Of a stretch of DNA of 64,000 nt, positions 35,831 to 45,086 are shown piece after piece; positions within the stretch are counted from its first letter, which is position 1; each line of letters begins with the position of its first letter. A program made the position numbers and the translations under genes. The stretch is from Mesorhizobium sp. M1E.F.Ca.ET.045.02.1.1 (GTDB lineage Bacteria > Pseudomonadota > Alphaproteobacteria > Rhizobiales > Rhizobiaceae). The stretch covers positions 7,082,501 to 7,146,500 of the forward strand of contig NZ_CP034447.1 in assembly GCF_003952485.1 (NCBI RefSeq), written 5' to 3'. A model generated the notes under the pieces. The model was not told the origin of the DNA. It ran no database searches and was given only the letters and a program-made list of their open reading frames with translations.

Positions 35831-36676
35831 TCATCGGTTGGCGATCCCCCACATGGCGAACAGATATTTCCGGACGGCGAAGATGAAGATCAGCGCCGGC
35901 ACGACCAAAGCCGCGCCGCCGGCGAATTTGAGGTAGAGCGGCGACTCGCCGAGGCTCTGCAGCAGGAAGGCGGTCAGCGTGCGGTTCTCGATGGTGAGCA
36001 CGGCGGCGGCGAAGACCTCGTTCCAGGAGATGGTGAAAGCAAACACCGCCGAAGCTGCGATGCCCGGCAGCGCCAGCGGGAGGATCACCTTGCGAAAGGC
36101 CTGCCATCGGGTGCAGCCAAGCGTCCACGCCGCCTCCTCGAGCTCGACCGGGATGCCGGAAAACAACGAGAAGGTGATGAGCACGGCGAAGGGCAGCGCC
36201 AGCGTGGTGTGCACCAGCGCCAGGCCGAGCGCGGTGTCGTCGAGCCCGGTGCGGATGAACATCACCGCCAGCGGCAGCGCGAGCAGCGGCAATGGGAAGG
36301 CGCGGGTCATCAGCACCAGGAAGCGGAACGTTCCCTTGCCCGGGAAATCGAAGCGCGACAGCGCGTAACCGGCCGGCGCTCCGAAGCCGATGGACAGGAT
36401 CATCGTCAGCGTGGCGACGAGCACCGAGTTCCACAGCGCCCTGGCGACACCGGCGAAGTTGATGAAGAAGGCGAGGCTGCCGAGATCGAAGGACGGGAAG
36501 AAGCGCTTGGGAAAGCCGGTCACGTCCTGCGGCGACGACAGCGCGTTGACGATCAGCAGGTAGATCGGCAGCAGCACCCAGATGCAAAGCAGGATGGCGG
36601 TGGCGACGAGCAGCCAGTCGCCGGCCTTGCGGGCGTCAGCCATCGCGACAGCCGGCGCCTCGGCGACGGCGCTCAT
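35831..36676 (-). CDS. ABC sugar importer permease 2 (MalG type)
   Basis: 281 residues with about six membrane helices. The first, LLVATAILLCIWVLLPIYLLIVNAL, is followed by the cytoplasmic EAA loop ELEEAAWTLGCTRWQAFRKVILPLALPG. It couples to the ATPase 21 bases downstream. It starts 13 bases after permease 1. The glycine-rich EAA loop is normal, so the subunit should be functional. Confidence 0.9.
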   Translation of the reverse strand: MSAVAEAPAVAMADARKAGDWLLVATAILLCIWVLLPIYLLIVNALSSPQDVTGFPKRFFPSFDLGSLAFFINFAGVARALWNSVLVATLTMILSIGFGAPAGYALSRFDFPGKGTFRFLVLMTRAFPLPLLALPLAVMFIRTGLDDTALGLALVHTTLALPFAVLITFSLFSGIPVELEEAAWTLGCTRWQAFRKVILPLALPGIAASAVFAFTISWNEVFAAAVLTIENRTLTAFLLQSLGESPLYLKFAGGAALVVPALIFIFAVRKYLFAMWGIANR

Positions 36677-36689
36677 ATCCTGGGCTCCT

Positions 36690-37535
36690 TCATATCCGTG
36701 CCTCCTTGGGCACGCGCAGCACTCTCAGGAAGAACAGCGTGAAGCCGATCGAGATGGCAAGGATGAGCAGCGCCGAGGCGGCGGCGACATTGCGGTCCTG
36801 CAGCGTGAATTGCCAGTTGTAGGTCTCGCCCATCAGCACCGGCAGATTGGCGCCGCCAAGGGCCGCGACGACGGCGAAGACCTCGAAGGCGAGGATGACG
36901 CGCAGGATGATCGCCGTCTGCAGCGACGGTCGCAGGAGGGGAAGCGTGATGCGCACGAAGCGCTTCCACGGGCCGGCGCCAAACACTTCGGCCGCCTCGT
37001 GATACTCCTTCGGGATCAAGCCCATGCCTGCAACGAGGATGACCATCATGATCGCGGTGGCTCGCCAGATCTCGGCCAGCACGACGGCAATGAAGATCGT
37101 GAGCTTGCTCTGGTAGCCGAGGAACATGATCGGCCGGTCGACGATGCCGAGGCCGGAAAGCAGCGTGTTGAGGAAACCGGACTGGTCGAAGATGGCGAGC
37201 CAGATCAAACCGGCGGCGAGGTCGGAAATGCCAAGCGGGATGGCGAAGATGTAAAGCGCCGCGCTGCGCCCGGTCTCCAGCCGCGACACGACGCTCGCCA
37301 TCAGAAGCGCCATGGCAAGTTGGATCGGCACGACGATCGCGGCCAGCAGCAGCGTGTTGCGGACGGTGGCCGGAAACTTCCAACTGGCGGCCATGGTGCG
37401 GAAATTGTCGAGCGTGAAGACGCCGTCGCGGGTCATCGCCTCGAAGGCGACGAGCACGAAGGGATAGAGGAAGAAGACGCACAGGAACAAAGTCGCCGGC
37501 ATCAGCAGCAGATAGGGCAGAGCCTTGCCGTTCAT
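36690..37535 (-). CDS. ABC sugar importer permease 1 (MalF type)
   Basis: 281 residues with six predicted helices, starting MNGKALPYLLLMPATLFLCVFFLY. The EAA loop reads EYHEAAEVFGAGPWKRFVRITLPLLRP. It pairs with the MalG-type permease to form the translocation path. It is the third gene of the operon, after the binding protein by 84 bases, a gap that may allow extra copies of the binding-protein message. Confidence 0.9.
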   Translation of the reverse strand: MNGKALPYLLLMPATLFLCVFFLYPFVLVAFEAMTRDGVFTLDNFRTMAASWKFPATVRNTLLLAAIVVPIQLAMALLMASVVSRLETGRSAALYIFAIPLGISDLAAGLIWLAIFDQSGFLNTLLSGLGIVDRPIMFLGYQSKLTIFIAVVLAEIWRATAIMMVILVAGMGLIPKEYHEAAEVFGAGPWKRFVRITLPLLRPSLQTAIILRVILAFEVFAVVAALGGANLPVLMGETYNWQFTLQDRNVAAASALLILAISIGFTLFFLRVLRVPKEARI

Positions 37536-37619
37536 GGTGTTTGTCCTTGCGCGCTGCGACAGTGCTGCGGTCCGGGCGCCCGGAGTGCAACAAACTCCGG
37601 GCGCCCCCTCGGGAGGATC

Positions 37620-38891
37620 CTATTCGACTGGACAAGCCCCTTCGGACGGCTTGTCGGGCGCCCAGCACGGCGCCTTCGCCTGGTCGAGGATCGCCTTGAG
37701 CGTCGCCGCCTGCTCTTCGAGCACGCCGTGCACATCCTCGCCGCCGAGCACGATGCGCTCGAAACTGTCGGTGTAGACCTGGTTGAACTTGCCGCCGAGA
37801 TCGCCGAGCCTCATCGGCGGTAGTGCCGGCAACGCATCCGGGGCGCTGGTCATGGTGGCGATGACCGGCGCGAAGGCCTTCACCGAGGCCGGCACATCGT
37901 CGGGCAGCTTGACGTCGACGACGGGGAAGAAATTGGTCGCCTTCAGCGTCGCGATCTGCGTTTCCGGCTTCAGCATGTAGGCGACCAGGGCCTTGGCCTT
38001 GTCCGCATTCGGCGAGGTCTTGGGAATGGCGACGCCGGCCACCACCGGCATGAAGCCACGGCCGGCGGGGCCGGCCGGCGCCGGGAAGGCGACGAAGTCG
38101 TCGGGCTTCTGGTTGAAGGCATCGGCAAGGCGCGCGACATGGTCGAACGCCACCCAGACTTCACCCGACAGCAGCGGCTCCTGCATGAAGGCGTAATTGG
38201 TCGAGTTCGGGTTGGTGTACTGCCACAGCTCCTTGAACTTGTTCCAGGCGGTCTCGGCCTCGGCCGAGCGGAATTTGGTGACCATCGAGCCGGTGTAGGA
38301 CGGATAGAGGAACCCCTCGAAGAAGCGGTGCTTCAGCCCCTTCGGGCCGGCCGGGAAGCCGAATTTCGGCGAGCCGGTCTTTTCGGCGATAGTCTTCGAC
38401 CATTCGATAAGCTGGTCGTAGGTGATGGCGTTGAGATCGACACCCGACGGCAGATATTGCAGCGCCTGCTTGTTGGCCGCCATCAGAAAGGTTGCCTGCA
38501 TCCAGGGCATATATTTCTGCTCGCCGGTGCCGAGCATGCCGAGCTTCTTGTAGGCCTCGTTCACCTTGACCCCTCCGACATCGACGGCGGAGAGATCGAC
38601 AAGGCTGGCGCCGACGGTGGAGAAATCGCCGTGCAGGCCGCCGAGCAGGCCGATGGTGCCGGAGCCTGTCTGCAACTCAGCCTGCAGGCGGGTGAGCCAG
38701 GGGCCGTCCTCGGCGACCTGATAGTCGACGGGACCGTCGAAGCCTTTCAGCACCTGGTCGCGCATCTTCTGCGTTTCCTCGACCGGGCGCGCCTGGGTCG
38801 ACCAGAACAGCACCTGCTGGGCCTGGGCGGCGCCGGCGGCAAGCGACAAGGCCAGCGCGGCACCCGCCAGTCTTTTCAACATCGTCTTCAT
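37620..38891 (-). CDS. ABC sugar importer periplasmic binding protein (family 1)
   Basis: 423 residues. A Sec signal peptide, LKRLAGAALALSLAAGAAQA, precedes the mature start at QQVLFWSTQ. Family-1 (MalE-like) features include LQAELQTGSGTIGLLGGLHG, KYMPWMQATFLMAANKQAL and GVAIPKTSPNADKAKALVAYM. The ligand would be an oligosaccharide or glycoside. The glycosidase in the same operon suggests a glucoside such as glucosylglycerate. It is the first structural gene after the LacI regulator. Confidence 0.88.
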   Translation of the reverse strand: MKTMLKRLAGAALALSLAAGAAQAQQVLFWSTQARPVEETQKMRDQVLKGFDGPVDYQVAEDGPWLTRLQAELQTGSGTIGLLGGLHGDFSTVGASLVDLSAVDVGGVKVNEAYKKLGMLGTGEQKYMPWMQATFLMAANKQALQYLPSGVDLNAITYDQLIEWSKTIAEKTGSPKFGFPAGPKGLKHRFFEGFLYPSYTGSMVTKFRSAEAETAWNKFKELWQYTNPNSTNYAFMQEPLLSGEVWVAFDHVARLADAFNQKPDDFVAFPAPAGPAGRGFMPVVAGVAIPKTSPNADKAKALVAYMLKPETQIATLKATNFFPVVDVKLPDDVPASVKAFAPVIATMTSAPDALPALPPMRLGDLGGKFNQVYTDSFERIVLGGEDVHGVLEEQAATLKAILDQAKAPCWAPDKPSEGACPVE

Positions 38892-38927
38892 GCTCTTCCT
38901 CCCTCTATAGGCGCCGTCATGGCGGCA

Positions 38928-39971
38928 TCAGCTTCTTGTTCTCGGCGCGGGTCCATGGCTCGCCCTCGGCACCAGCGTCGGCCGGATCAGCCGCGTCAGC
39001 GGCTCAGCCGGTCTGTCGGCGATAACGGTGAGCAGCATGTCGGCGATCTCGCGCGCGCACTGGCGGATCGAGGCGTCGAAAGTGGTGAGGCCCGGAGGCG
39101 CATAGGCCGAGGCCAGGACATTGTCGAAGCCGATGACCGAGAGGTCGCGCGGCACCGTGAGCCCGGCGCGTGACGCCTCTTCCATCACGGTCAGCGCAAG
39201 CTCGTCGAACAGGGCGACGATGGCGGTCGGACGCTCAGGCCCGTGCAGCATCCGGTTGACGGCCTGGATGCGGGCGCCGCGGTCGAAGCGCGGGGCAGTG
39301 CCCACGTCGAGCCGCACCGACGGATCGCCGCGACGCGCAATCGCGGCGGCAAGACCGTCCTGCCTCAGATGTCGGAAGGTCATCGGCTCGGAAATCGTCA
39401 CCAGGCCGAAATGGCGATGGCCGAGATCGTAGAGCATGTCGAAGGCTTCGCCGAAAGCATGCGCGCCGTCGGTGTCGAGCCAGTTGTAGGCAAAGTCGCT
39501 GTCGAGTTGCCGGCCGTGGGCGACGAAGGGAAAGCCGCGCCGGCGCAGATAGGCGAGCCGCTCGTCGACCTCGGCAATACGGGTGACGACGACGCCATCG
39601 GCGCGCCCGGATTCGACGACATGGCGCAATACCGCGATCTCGGCCTGGTCTTGCGCCGCGGTGGCGAGGATGAGATCGGCGCCATGCGACACCAGGCCCT
39701 CGCCGAGCCCGGTGACGAATTCGCCGAGGAAGGAATCGACCAGATTGGGCCCGCGGATCGGCAGCACCAGACCGACGAAACCGCTGCGCCCGGAAACCAG
39801 CGTGCGCGCCGCGGTGTTGGGCACATAGCCGGCCTGACGCGCCGCCTGGGCGACGCGCTCGCGCGTCTTCAGGGCGATCTGCTGATGGCCGGCAAGCGCC
39901 CGCGACACCGTCGTGATCGACAGGCCGAGGCTTGCGGCAAGCTCCTTCAGCGTGGTGACGCGGGCCGGCAA
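38928..39971 (-). CDS. LacI-family transcriptional regulator of the importer-glycosidase operon
   Basis: 347 residues. The N-terminal helix-turn-helix VTTLKELAASLGLSITTVSR and hinge helix QAARQAGYVPNTAARTLVSG are classic LacI. A periplasmic-binding-protein-like sensor domain follows. It is the first gene of its own operon, 36 bases before the binding-protein gene. Two AAACGTTT boxes just upstream suggest autoregulation. Start is at MPARVTTLKEL. Confidence 0.9.
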   Translation of the reverse strand: MPARVTTLKELAASLGLSITTVSRALAGHQQIALKTRERVAQAARQAGYVPNTAARTLVSGRSGFVGLVLPIRGPNLVDSFLGEFVTGLGEGLVSHGADLILATAAQDQAEIAVLRHVVESGRADGVVVTRIAEVDERLAYLRRRGFPFVAHGRQLDSDFAYNWLDTDGAHAFGEAFDMLYDLGHRHFGLVTISEPMTFRHLRQDGLAAAIARRGDPSVRLDVGTAPRFDRGARIQAVNRMLHGPERPTAIVALFDELALTVMEEASRAGLTVPRDLSVIGFDNVLASAYAPPGLTTFDASIRQCAREIADMLLTVIADRPAEPLTRLIRPTLVPRASHGPAPRTRS

Positions 39972-39996
39972 TCGTTCCTCCCTGAACGCGATGTTG

Positions 39997-40035
39997 AAAC
40001 GTTTGTAATCACCTTTTTTGGAATTGCAAACGTTT
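39997..40035. promoter_or_regulatory. Pair of LacI-type operator boxes
   Basis: AAACGTTT at 39997-40004 and again at 40028-40035, each within an AT-rich palindrome, 31 bases centre to centre (about three helical turns). They lie 26 bases and more upstream of the lacI start. Confidence 0.7.
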
Positions 40036-40144
40036 TAAATTTTTGCGCAAAGCGAGCTGCGACGTCAGGATCGCCAAAGCTGCCGCGTCCGAAACCATCC
40101 GGCCGCACGCCTTTCAGCGGTGGTGCATTGAAAGGCAAAGCGAC

Positions 40145-40507
40145 TCAGGCGGAGGTCAGGGCGCCGGGGTCGGTGAGGAAGGGCATGATGTCCACGCCGT
40201 CTCCTGGAAAGACAGAGAAATGCGGATGGTTCTCGAAGAGGCGGGCGGCGGCCTCGATGGTTTCGGCCTCAACGACGATGTAGCCGCAGAAGGGGTTCAC
40301 AGCGCGGGCGATGCCGTCCTTGGTTACGCGCATCGTCTTGCCGACCATGCCGCCACGATCGGGGAACGATGCGGCGTTCCTCTCCTCCCAGTCCGCCCAC
40401 CGCTTTAACCCGACGGCGTCGATCGCGTCCTGCTCGGGCTTGGGCAGGCTGCGAAAGCGGGCGAGGTCTTCGGGTTTCATGGTGTAGACGGCGAGAAAGC
40501 GGGGCAT
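40145..40507 (-). CDS. YCII-like domain protein
   Basis: 120 residues starting MPRFLAVYTMKPEDLARF. The ending EAETIEAAARLFENHPHFSVFPGDGVDIMPF matches the YCII/DGPF ferredoxin-like fold, which forms small dimers of uncertain chemistry. The upstream in-frame start adds 12 residues with little support. It stands alone and is followed on the plus side by a 190-base gap with no feature. Confidence 0.6.
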   Translation of the reverse strand: MPRFLAVYTMKPEDLARFRSLPKPEQDAIDAVGLKRWADWEERNAASFPDRGGMVGKTMRVTKDGIARAVNPFCGYIVVEAETIEAAARLFENHPHFSVFPGDGVDIMPFLTDPGALTSA

Positions 40508-40699
40508 GCGGCGCGCTCTATGTGACGGCAGAAAGGCATTCAAGTTTAGAGCCCCTACCGGCCGAAGTCACTCCGCAGAAGTGCCCGCCGCCTATCTGCA
40601 TCGGGTCGAGACGTCCGCCTCTGGAGGACGGAGAGGCCGGCGGAACGGCGGAGATCGGCATATTGCCGACGTCGCCGCCGCATCGAGACAGCCGCCTCG

Positions 40700-41350
40700 T
40701 CACCCACCCGACGCAGCCCTGGCAACCGCCAACTGCGCATCGAACGCCCGCCTGAACGCCGGCCTCGCTTCGGCGCGGGCGACATAGGCGGCGAGGTTCG
40801 GAAATTCGCCCAGCAGCCCCGATCTGTTCAGCCGGCGCAGCACGCCGACCATGACCAGGTCGCCGGCGCTGAAGGCACCGTCGAGCCAGTCGGCATCGCC
40901 AAGGTGACGGGAAAGTTCGCCGAGCCGCTTGCGTATGCGATCCTCGACTATGGGCAGGCGTTCAGCGTGCCACGGCGCGTCGCGCTCGAGGAGCACGGCG
41001 GTTTCGCGTTCCAGGATCGGCGGCTCGATCGTGCTGAGCGCAGCAAACATCCAGGTGATGGCACGTGCCCGGGCGTTTGCGTTCTCAGGCAGCAGGCCCG
41101 CATGCCGTTCCGCGATATGGAGCACGATCGACCCGGACTCGAACAGGCAGAGATCGCCTTCCTCATAGGTCGGAATCTGGCCGAATGGATTGATCGCAAG
41201 ATGCGCGGGTTGCTTCATGGCGCTCAACGAGAGGAGACGGACGTCGTATGGCTGGCCGACTTCCTCGAGCGCCCAGCGAACGCGCATGTCGCGTGCCTGT
41301 CCCCTGCCGCCGTCGGGCGACCGCTCGAAGGCGGTGATGGTGGGAGTCAC
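40700..41350 (-). CDS. Glutathione S-transferase family protein
   Basis: 216 residues from GTG 41350 with GGAG at good spacing. The thioredoxin-like N-terminal domain carries NPFGQIPTYEEGDLCLFESGSIVLHIAERH, where PxY and ES contact glutathione. The all-helical C-terminal domain contains DADWLDGAFSAGDLVMVGVL with the N-capping box. The N-terminus MTPTITAFERSPDGG departs from the usual catalytic Tyr/Ser pattern, so the nucleophile-activating residue is not certain. No neighbour hints at a substrate. Confidence 0.88.
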   Translation of the reverse strand: MTPTITAFERSPDGGRGQARDMRVRWALEEVGQPYDVRLLSLSAMKQPAHLAINPFGQIPTYEEGDLCLFESGSIVLHIAERHAGLLPENANARARAITWMFAALSTIEPPILERETAVLLERDAPWHAERLPIVEDRIRKRLGELSRHLGDADWLDGAFSAGDLVMVGVLRRLNRSGLLGEFPNLAAYVARAEARPAFRRAFDAQLAVARAASGG

Positions 41351-41612
41351 TGGCGATCTCCGGGTGCATGACTGGCGAGCGTGATGTGCATGATTGCGAC
41401 GATCTTTCAGCTATTCAGGTTCTTGCGCTTTGCACGCAAGGACGAACGACCGCCGCGGCGCCCGACAACTCCCCTCGTTTTCTTTGACCGTGGGATTTTC
41501 ACGGTCCGAGCCTTCGGCGTGCGGGCGCCACCGACAACCCGAAACCTTTCGCACTTACCATCGGAGATCAGCCCGGCGGCAGGAACCATGGGCCGATGAC
41601 GCCGGCTCCGGA

Positions 41613-42134
41613 TCAAACGGCGGCAATCGCGAAGAGCCAGGCCAGGATATCGAGCAACAGAAAGAACAGCGCGATCTGCAACGCCACCCGCAGCCGCTGG
41701 ATAATCCGCCAGTTGCTGGCCATGTCCGCCTTGATGCGCAGGGCAAGCGCGCGGCGCATGGCCGACATCGTTGCCGGCCTGTCGCCATCGACATATTGAT
41801 CGAGCAGTTCTTCCGGATCGAAGCGGAATGCGTATTGGTGATAGGGCCAAAGCATGAAGACGATCAGCCCGCCGATGCCGAACAGCAGTGCCACCGCGAT
41901 CCAGTCCCAAAGCCCAAGCCCGTCGGAAAGGGCCGCACCGCCGAGCAACGAGTTTGCGAATGCGGTGGCGAAGATAAGGCTGCCGGCGCGGGTATTCATA
42001 TTCTCCACGACGCTCTGCTGATGAGTGAGACCTCTCACCGCCTCCTGGTAGATGAGCCCAAGACGAGGATCGTCGTCGGCAAGACCGCTTGCGACAGCTC
42101 CGTTGCTTTCTCCTCGACCCGTACGTTCGGCCAT
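41613..42134 (-). CDS. Three-helix membrane protein of unknown function
   Basis: 173 residues. Helices near AGSLIFATAFANSLLGGAA, WIAVALLFGIGGLIVFMLW and VALQIALFFLLLDILAWLF. A conserved-looking NMNTRAGSL stretch precedes the first helix and a long cytoplasmic arm (FRFDPEELLDQYVDGD...) separates helices two and three. The layout recalls SLATT-like and other small membrane effectors, but no cyclase or nuclease gene lies beside it, so I give no function. Confidence 0.6.
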   Translation of the reverse strand: MAERTGRGESNGAVASGLADDDPRLGLIYQEAVRGLTHQQSVVENMNTRAGSLIFATAFANSLLGGAALSDGLGLWDWIAVALLFGIGGLIVFMLWPYHQYAFRFDPEELLDQYVDGDRPATMSAMRRALALRIKADMASNWRIIQRLRVALQIALFFLLLDILAWLFAIAAV

Positions 42135-42183
42135 GAAATGTGCCTCCAGCGCGGCGAAGCTTAGCTCAAATCCTTCGCAGGCT

Positions 42184-43170
42184 TCAAACCGTCACCACGA
42201 CCTTGCCGAACTGCTCGCCGGATTCGAGGAAGCGGTGCGCCTCGACGATTTCGTCGAACGGGAAGGTCCTCGCGATCACCGGCTTCAGCGCGCCAGCCGC
42301 GAGGCCGCCCAAAATGAAGCGCTTGGCCGCTTCCAACCGCGCTGGATCGCCGGTGATTTCGTGGACGAGGTAGCCGCGCAGCGTCAGCGTCTTGGCCAGC
42401 ACCTCGAAGAGCGGGAACGGCGTCGGCTCGGGGCTCAGGCCGCCATATTCAAGGAGCATGCCGCCGCGCGACATCGCCGCCGTCAACGACGTGAAGATCG
42501 GACCACCTACCGCATCGAGGACGACGCGCACGCCCTGCGGCGCTATCTCCTTCAGCCGCGCTTCGAGGTCCTCCTCCTGCGAGGCCACGACATAGTCGGC
42601 GCCGGCATCGAGCAGAGCGCTCTTCTTGGCCGACGTCCGCGTCACGGCAATCGGCGCGGCGCCGATGCTGTTGGCGATCTGGATCGCGGCCAGCCCGACG
42701 CTGCTTGACGCGGCGGTGATCACGATGGGCTCGCCGCGGCCGAGACGGGCGATGTCGACCAGCGCGCCATAGGCGGTGAGATACTGCATCCATGTCGCGG
42801 CGGCGGCTTCGAAGCCAAGCGATGGCGGATGCTTGACGACGAGTTCCGCCGGAAACGTGACGAGCTCGCCATAGGCCGGCCAGCGCGCCATCGAGCGCGG
42901 CGGGATGATGCTGACCGCATCGCCCGGCGCAAGACCATCGACGCCCTCGCCAACCGCCTCGACGATGCCCGCCGCCTCGAGGCCGAGGCCAGACGGCAGC
43001 GCCGGCGTCTCGATATAGGCGCCCTTGCGCATCAGGGCCTCGGCGCGGTTCAGTCCCAACGCCTTGACGCGGATCCGCAGCTCACCCGGACCAGGCGGCG
43101 GCACCTCGACATCCTCGATGCGCAGCACCTCGGGACCGCCGTGACAGTGAAAGCGAACAATTCGCGCCAT
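42184..43170 (-). CDS. Zinc-free MDR-family oxidoreductase (quinone oxidoreductase type)
   Basis: 328 residues of the medium-chain dehydrogenase/reductase family. GELRIRVKALGLNRAEALMRKG and LGLEAAGIVEAVGEGVDGLAPGD form the GroES-like part. The NADPH-binding motif ITAASSSVGLAAIQIANSIG follows. The lack of a catalytic-zinc cysteine set points to a quinone/enoyl reductase type. It is divergent from a LysR regulator 103 bases away, the expected control gene. Confidence 0.87.
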   Translation of the reverse strand: MARIVRFHCHGGPEVLRIEDVEVPPPGPGELRIRVKALGLNRAEALMRKGAYIETPALPSGLGLEAAGIVEAVGEGVDGLAPGDAVSIIPPRSMARWPAYGELVTFPAELVVKHPPSLGFEAAAATWMQYLTAYGALVDIARLGRGEPIVITAASSSVGLAAIQIANSIGAAPIAVTRTSAKKSALLDAGADYVVASQEEDLEARLKEIAPQGVRVVLDAVGGPIFTSLTAAMSRGGMLLEYGGLSPEPTPFPLFEVLAKTLTLRGYLVHEITGDPARLEAAKRFILGGLAAGALKPVIARTFPFDEIVEAHRFLESGEQFGKVVVTV

Positions 43171-43272
43171 CCATTCAACTCCAAATCAAAATGACGGAGT
43201 TGACTATGCGGGCGCCCTTTATGGCGATAAATCGGTCTTCAAGCAGAACAGTCGAAACAGTTGGTTTGGGAT

Positions 43273-44175
43273 ATGGATCGCCTCGAAAGCATGGAGGTGT
43301 TCGTCAGGGCTGTCGATCTCGGCTCGTTCGCGGCCGCCGCGGCGGCGCTCGACCTGTCGGGCCCGATGGTCGGCAAGCATGTCCGCTTCCTCGAGGAGCG
43401 CCTGGGCGTCCGGCTTCTCAACCGCACGACGCGCCGGCAGAGCCTGACCGATTTCGGCCGCGCCTATTACGAGCGCTGCCGCATCGTGCTGGCGGAGGTG
43501 GAGGCCGCGGATGCGCTGGCGGCCAACCAGTTGTCGGAGCCGCACGGCAAACTGCGCGTGACGATGCCAGCGCATTTCGGCCGCCACTGCGTCACGCCGG
43601 TCCTGCTCGAGCTCGCGCGCCGGTATCCGACGCTGGAGTTGGACCTGTCGCTCAGCGACCGCTTCGCCGACCTCGTCGAGGACAACTTCGATCTGGCGAT
43701 CCGCACCGGTACGCTCGACGACAGGGCCGGCATCATCGCTCGCCGCGTCGCGCGTCAGCGCATGATCGTCTGTGCTTCGCCGTCATACATCGAGAGGTTC
43801 GGCCGGCCGCTTGGCCTGGAGGACATTGCCGATCATCAGGCGATCATCTACCGGCGGCTCGGCCAGGTGTTGCAGCCATGGCTGTTCCCGCGCGACGACG
43901 GTTCCGTGACCGAGATCGCACCTGCCGGCCGGCTACGGCTCGACGACCTCGACGCGATTGCCGATGCTGCGACCGACGGCATGGGTCTTGCCTGGCTTCC
44001 GCACTGGCTGGTGCGCCGACGCATCGAAGCCGGCGCGCTGGTGCGGCTGCTGCAGGACCAGGCGGACTATCTCTACGACTGCCACGCGCTCTGGCTGCAA
44101 ACGCCGCATCTGCCGCTGAAGGTGCGGCTGGCGGTCGATGCGCTGGCGGCAGGGCTGCCGCGATTCATGGCTTAG
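43273..44175 (+). CDS. LysR-family transcriptional regulator
   Basis: 300 residues from ATG 43273 (MDRLESMEVFVRAVDLG). The winged helix-turn-helix, SFAAAAAALDLSGPMVGKHV and RFLEERLGVRLLNRTTRRQ, is typical. The effector-binding domain has GKLRVTMPAHFGRH and LELDLSLSDRFADLVEDNFD. It belongs to the LysR group that often controls an adjacent oxidoreductase; the divergent MDR gene is the likely target. Residues upstream of the chosen ATG are not family-like. Confidence 0.88.
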   Translation: MDRLESMEVFVRAVDLGSFAAAAAALDLSGPMVGKHVRFLEERLGVRLLNRTTRRQSLTDFGRAYYERCRIVLAEVEAADALAANQLSEPHGKLRVTMPAHFGRHCVTPVLLELARRYPTLELDLSLSDRFADLVEDNFDLAIRTGTLDDRAGIIARRVARQRMIVCASPSYIERFGRPLGLEDIADHQAIIYRRLGQVLQPWLFPRDDGSVTEIAPAGRLRLDDLDAIADAATDGMGLAWLPHWLVRRRIEAGALVRLLQDQADYLYDCHALWLQTPHLPLKVRLAVDALAAGLPRFMA

Positions 44176-44298
44176 CTCTTACGCCGATTTCAGGCTTTGC
44201 AATTAGACCGGCCGCGCCAGCCTTCGGCGGGAACAGCATCCGAAGAAGCTGGAGCGCGTCGCAGGTGACCCGCCCCCGGCCGGACGAGGTTCGGCCCC

Positions 44299-44736
44299 TC
44301 AGCTCTCGGTCGACTCCGACTGGATCAGGTTTTCCAGCATATCCAGCAGGCGCGCGTGCTCTTCGGCGCCGTAGCGCTTCTCGATCGCCTCGTAGATAGC
44401 GAAGCGCTCGGGCGCCAGTTCTTCGACCAGCGCCACGCCGGCCGGGCTGATGGCGAGCAGGGCGCGGCGGCCGTCATCCTTGACCTTGTTGCGGGTAATG
44501 AATGCCCGCTCCTCCATCGCTCTGATGATGCGGGTGAGGCTGGGCGGCAGGATCGAGGCGCGGTTGGCGAGTTCGGTCGCTTCCAGCGGCCCGGTTTCGG
44601 CGAGAACGCGCAGCACGCGCCATTGCTGCTCGGTGATGTCGTGGCGGACAAGCATCGGCCGAAAATGCGCCATGATCACTTCGCGAGCGCGCAGAAGAGC
44701 CATCGGCAAAGAGCGGCGGGGGTTGGACGGCAGCAA
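44299..44736 (-). CDS. MarR-family regulator, HpaR-like
   Basis: 145 residues if started at TTG 44736, which has GGAG 8 bases upstream; ATG 44703 (MALLRAREVIM) is the alternative. SLPMALLRAREVIMAHFRP and ITEQQWRVLRVLAETGP with ILPPSLTRIIRAMEERAFI match HpaR/HpcR, the homoprotocatechuate-pathway regulators. No hpa catabolic genes are near, so it may control distant genes or have changed role. Confidence 0.8.
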   Translation of the reverse strand: MLPSNPRRSLPMALLRAREVIMAHFRPMLVRHDITEQQWRVLRVLAETGPLEATELANRASILPPSLTRIIRAMEERAFITRNKVKDDGRRALLAISPAGVALVEELAPERFAIYEAIEKRYGAEEHARLLDMLENLIQSESTES

Positions 44737-45086
44737 ATTCAGGTCTCCGAGAAATCCAATACAATACAACTTGCGGCAAAATATTAAGGCTCATATCGCA
44801 GCTCTATCCGCGGCCTTGCCGAGAGCGGCAATCCCGTCCACGGAAGCAGGCATTGGCTTAAAAAACGATGCTTGGCATTCCGCGTCAAGACCTAATTTAC
44901 ATGTTAATTATAAGATGTCGGGCTCCTTCATCGGGCCGGTCGAATGCCGACACGACGACCAGATCGCTTCGGATTTCGGACCTTTTTTGGTGCGATCCGC
45001 ATCGCCTTCGCTTGCCCCCCGCCAATCTTCTCTTCTTTTGCGCAATTGCGGGATGGTAGCCGCAGTGCGATGTCCTTGCGCCAAAG

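Noticed and set aside
41480..41530. Hairpin GACCGTG...CACGGTC as a terminator
   Set aside because: Neither strand has a T-run after the stem, and the stem is only seven bases.
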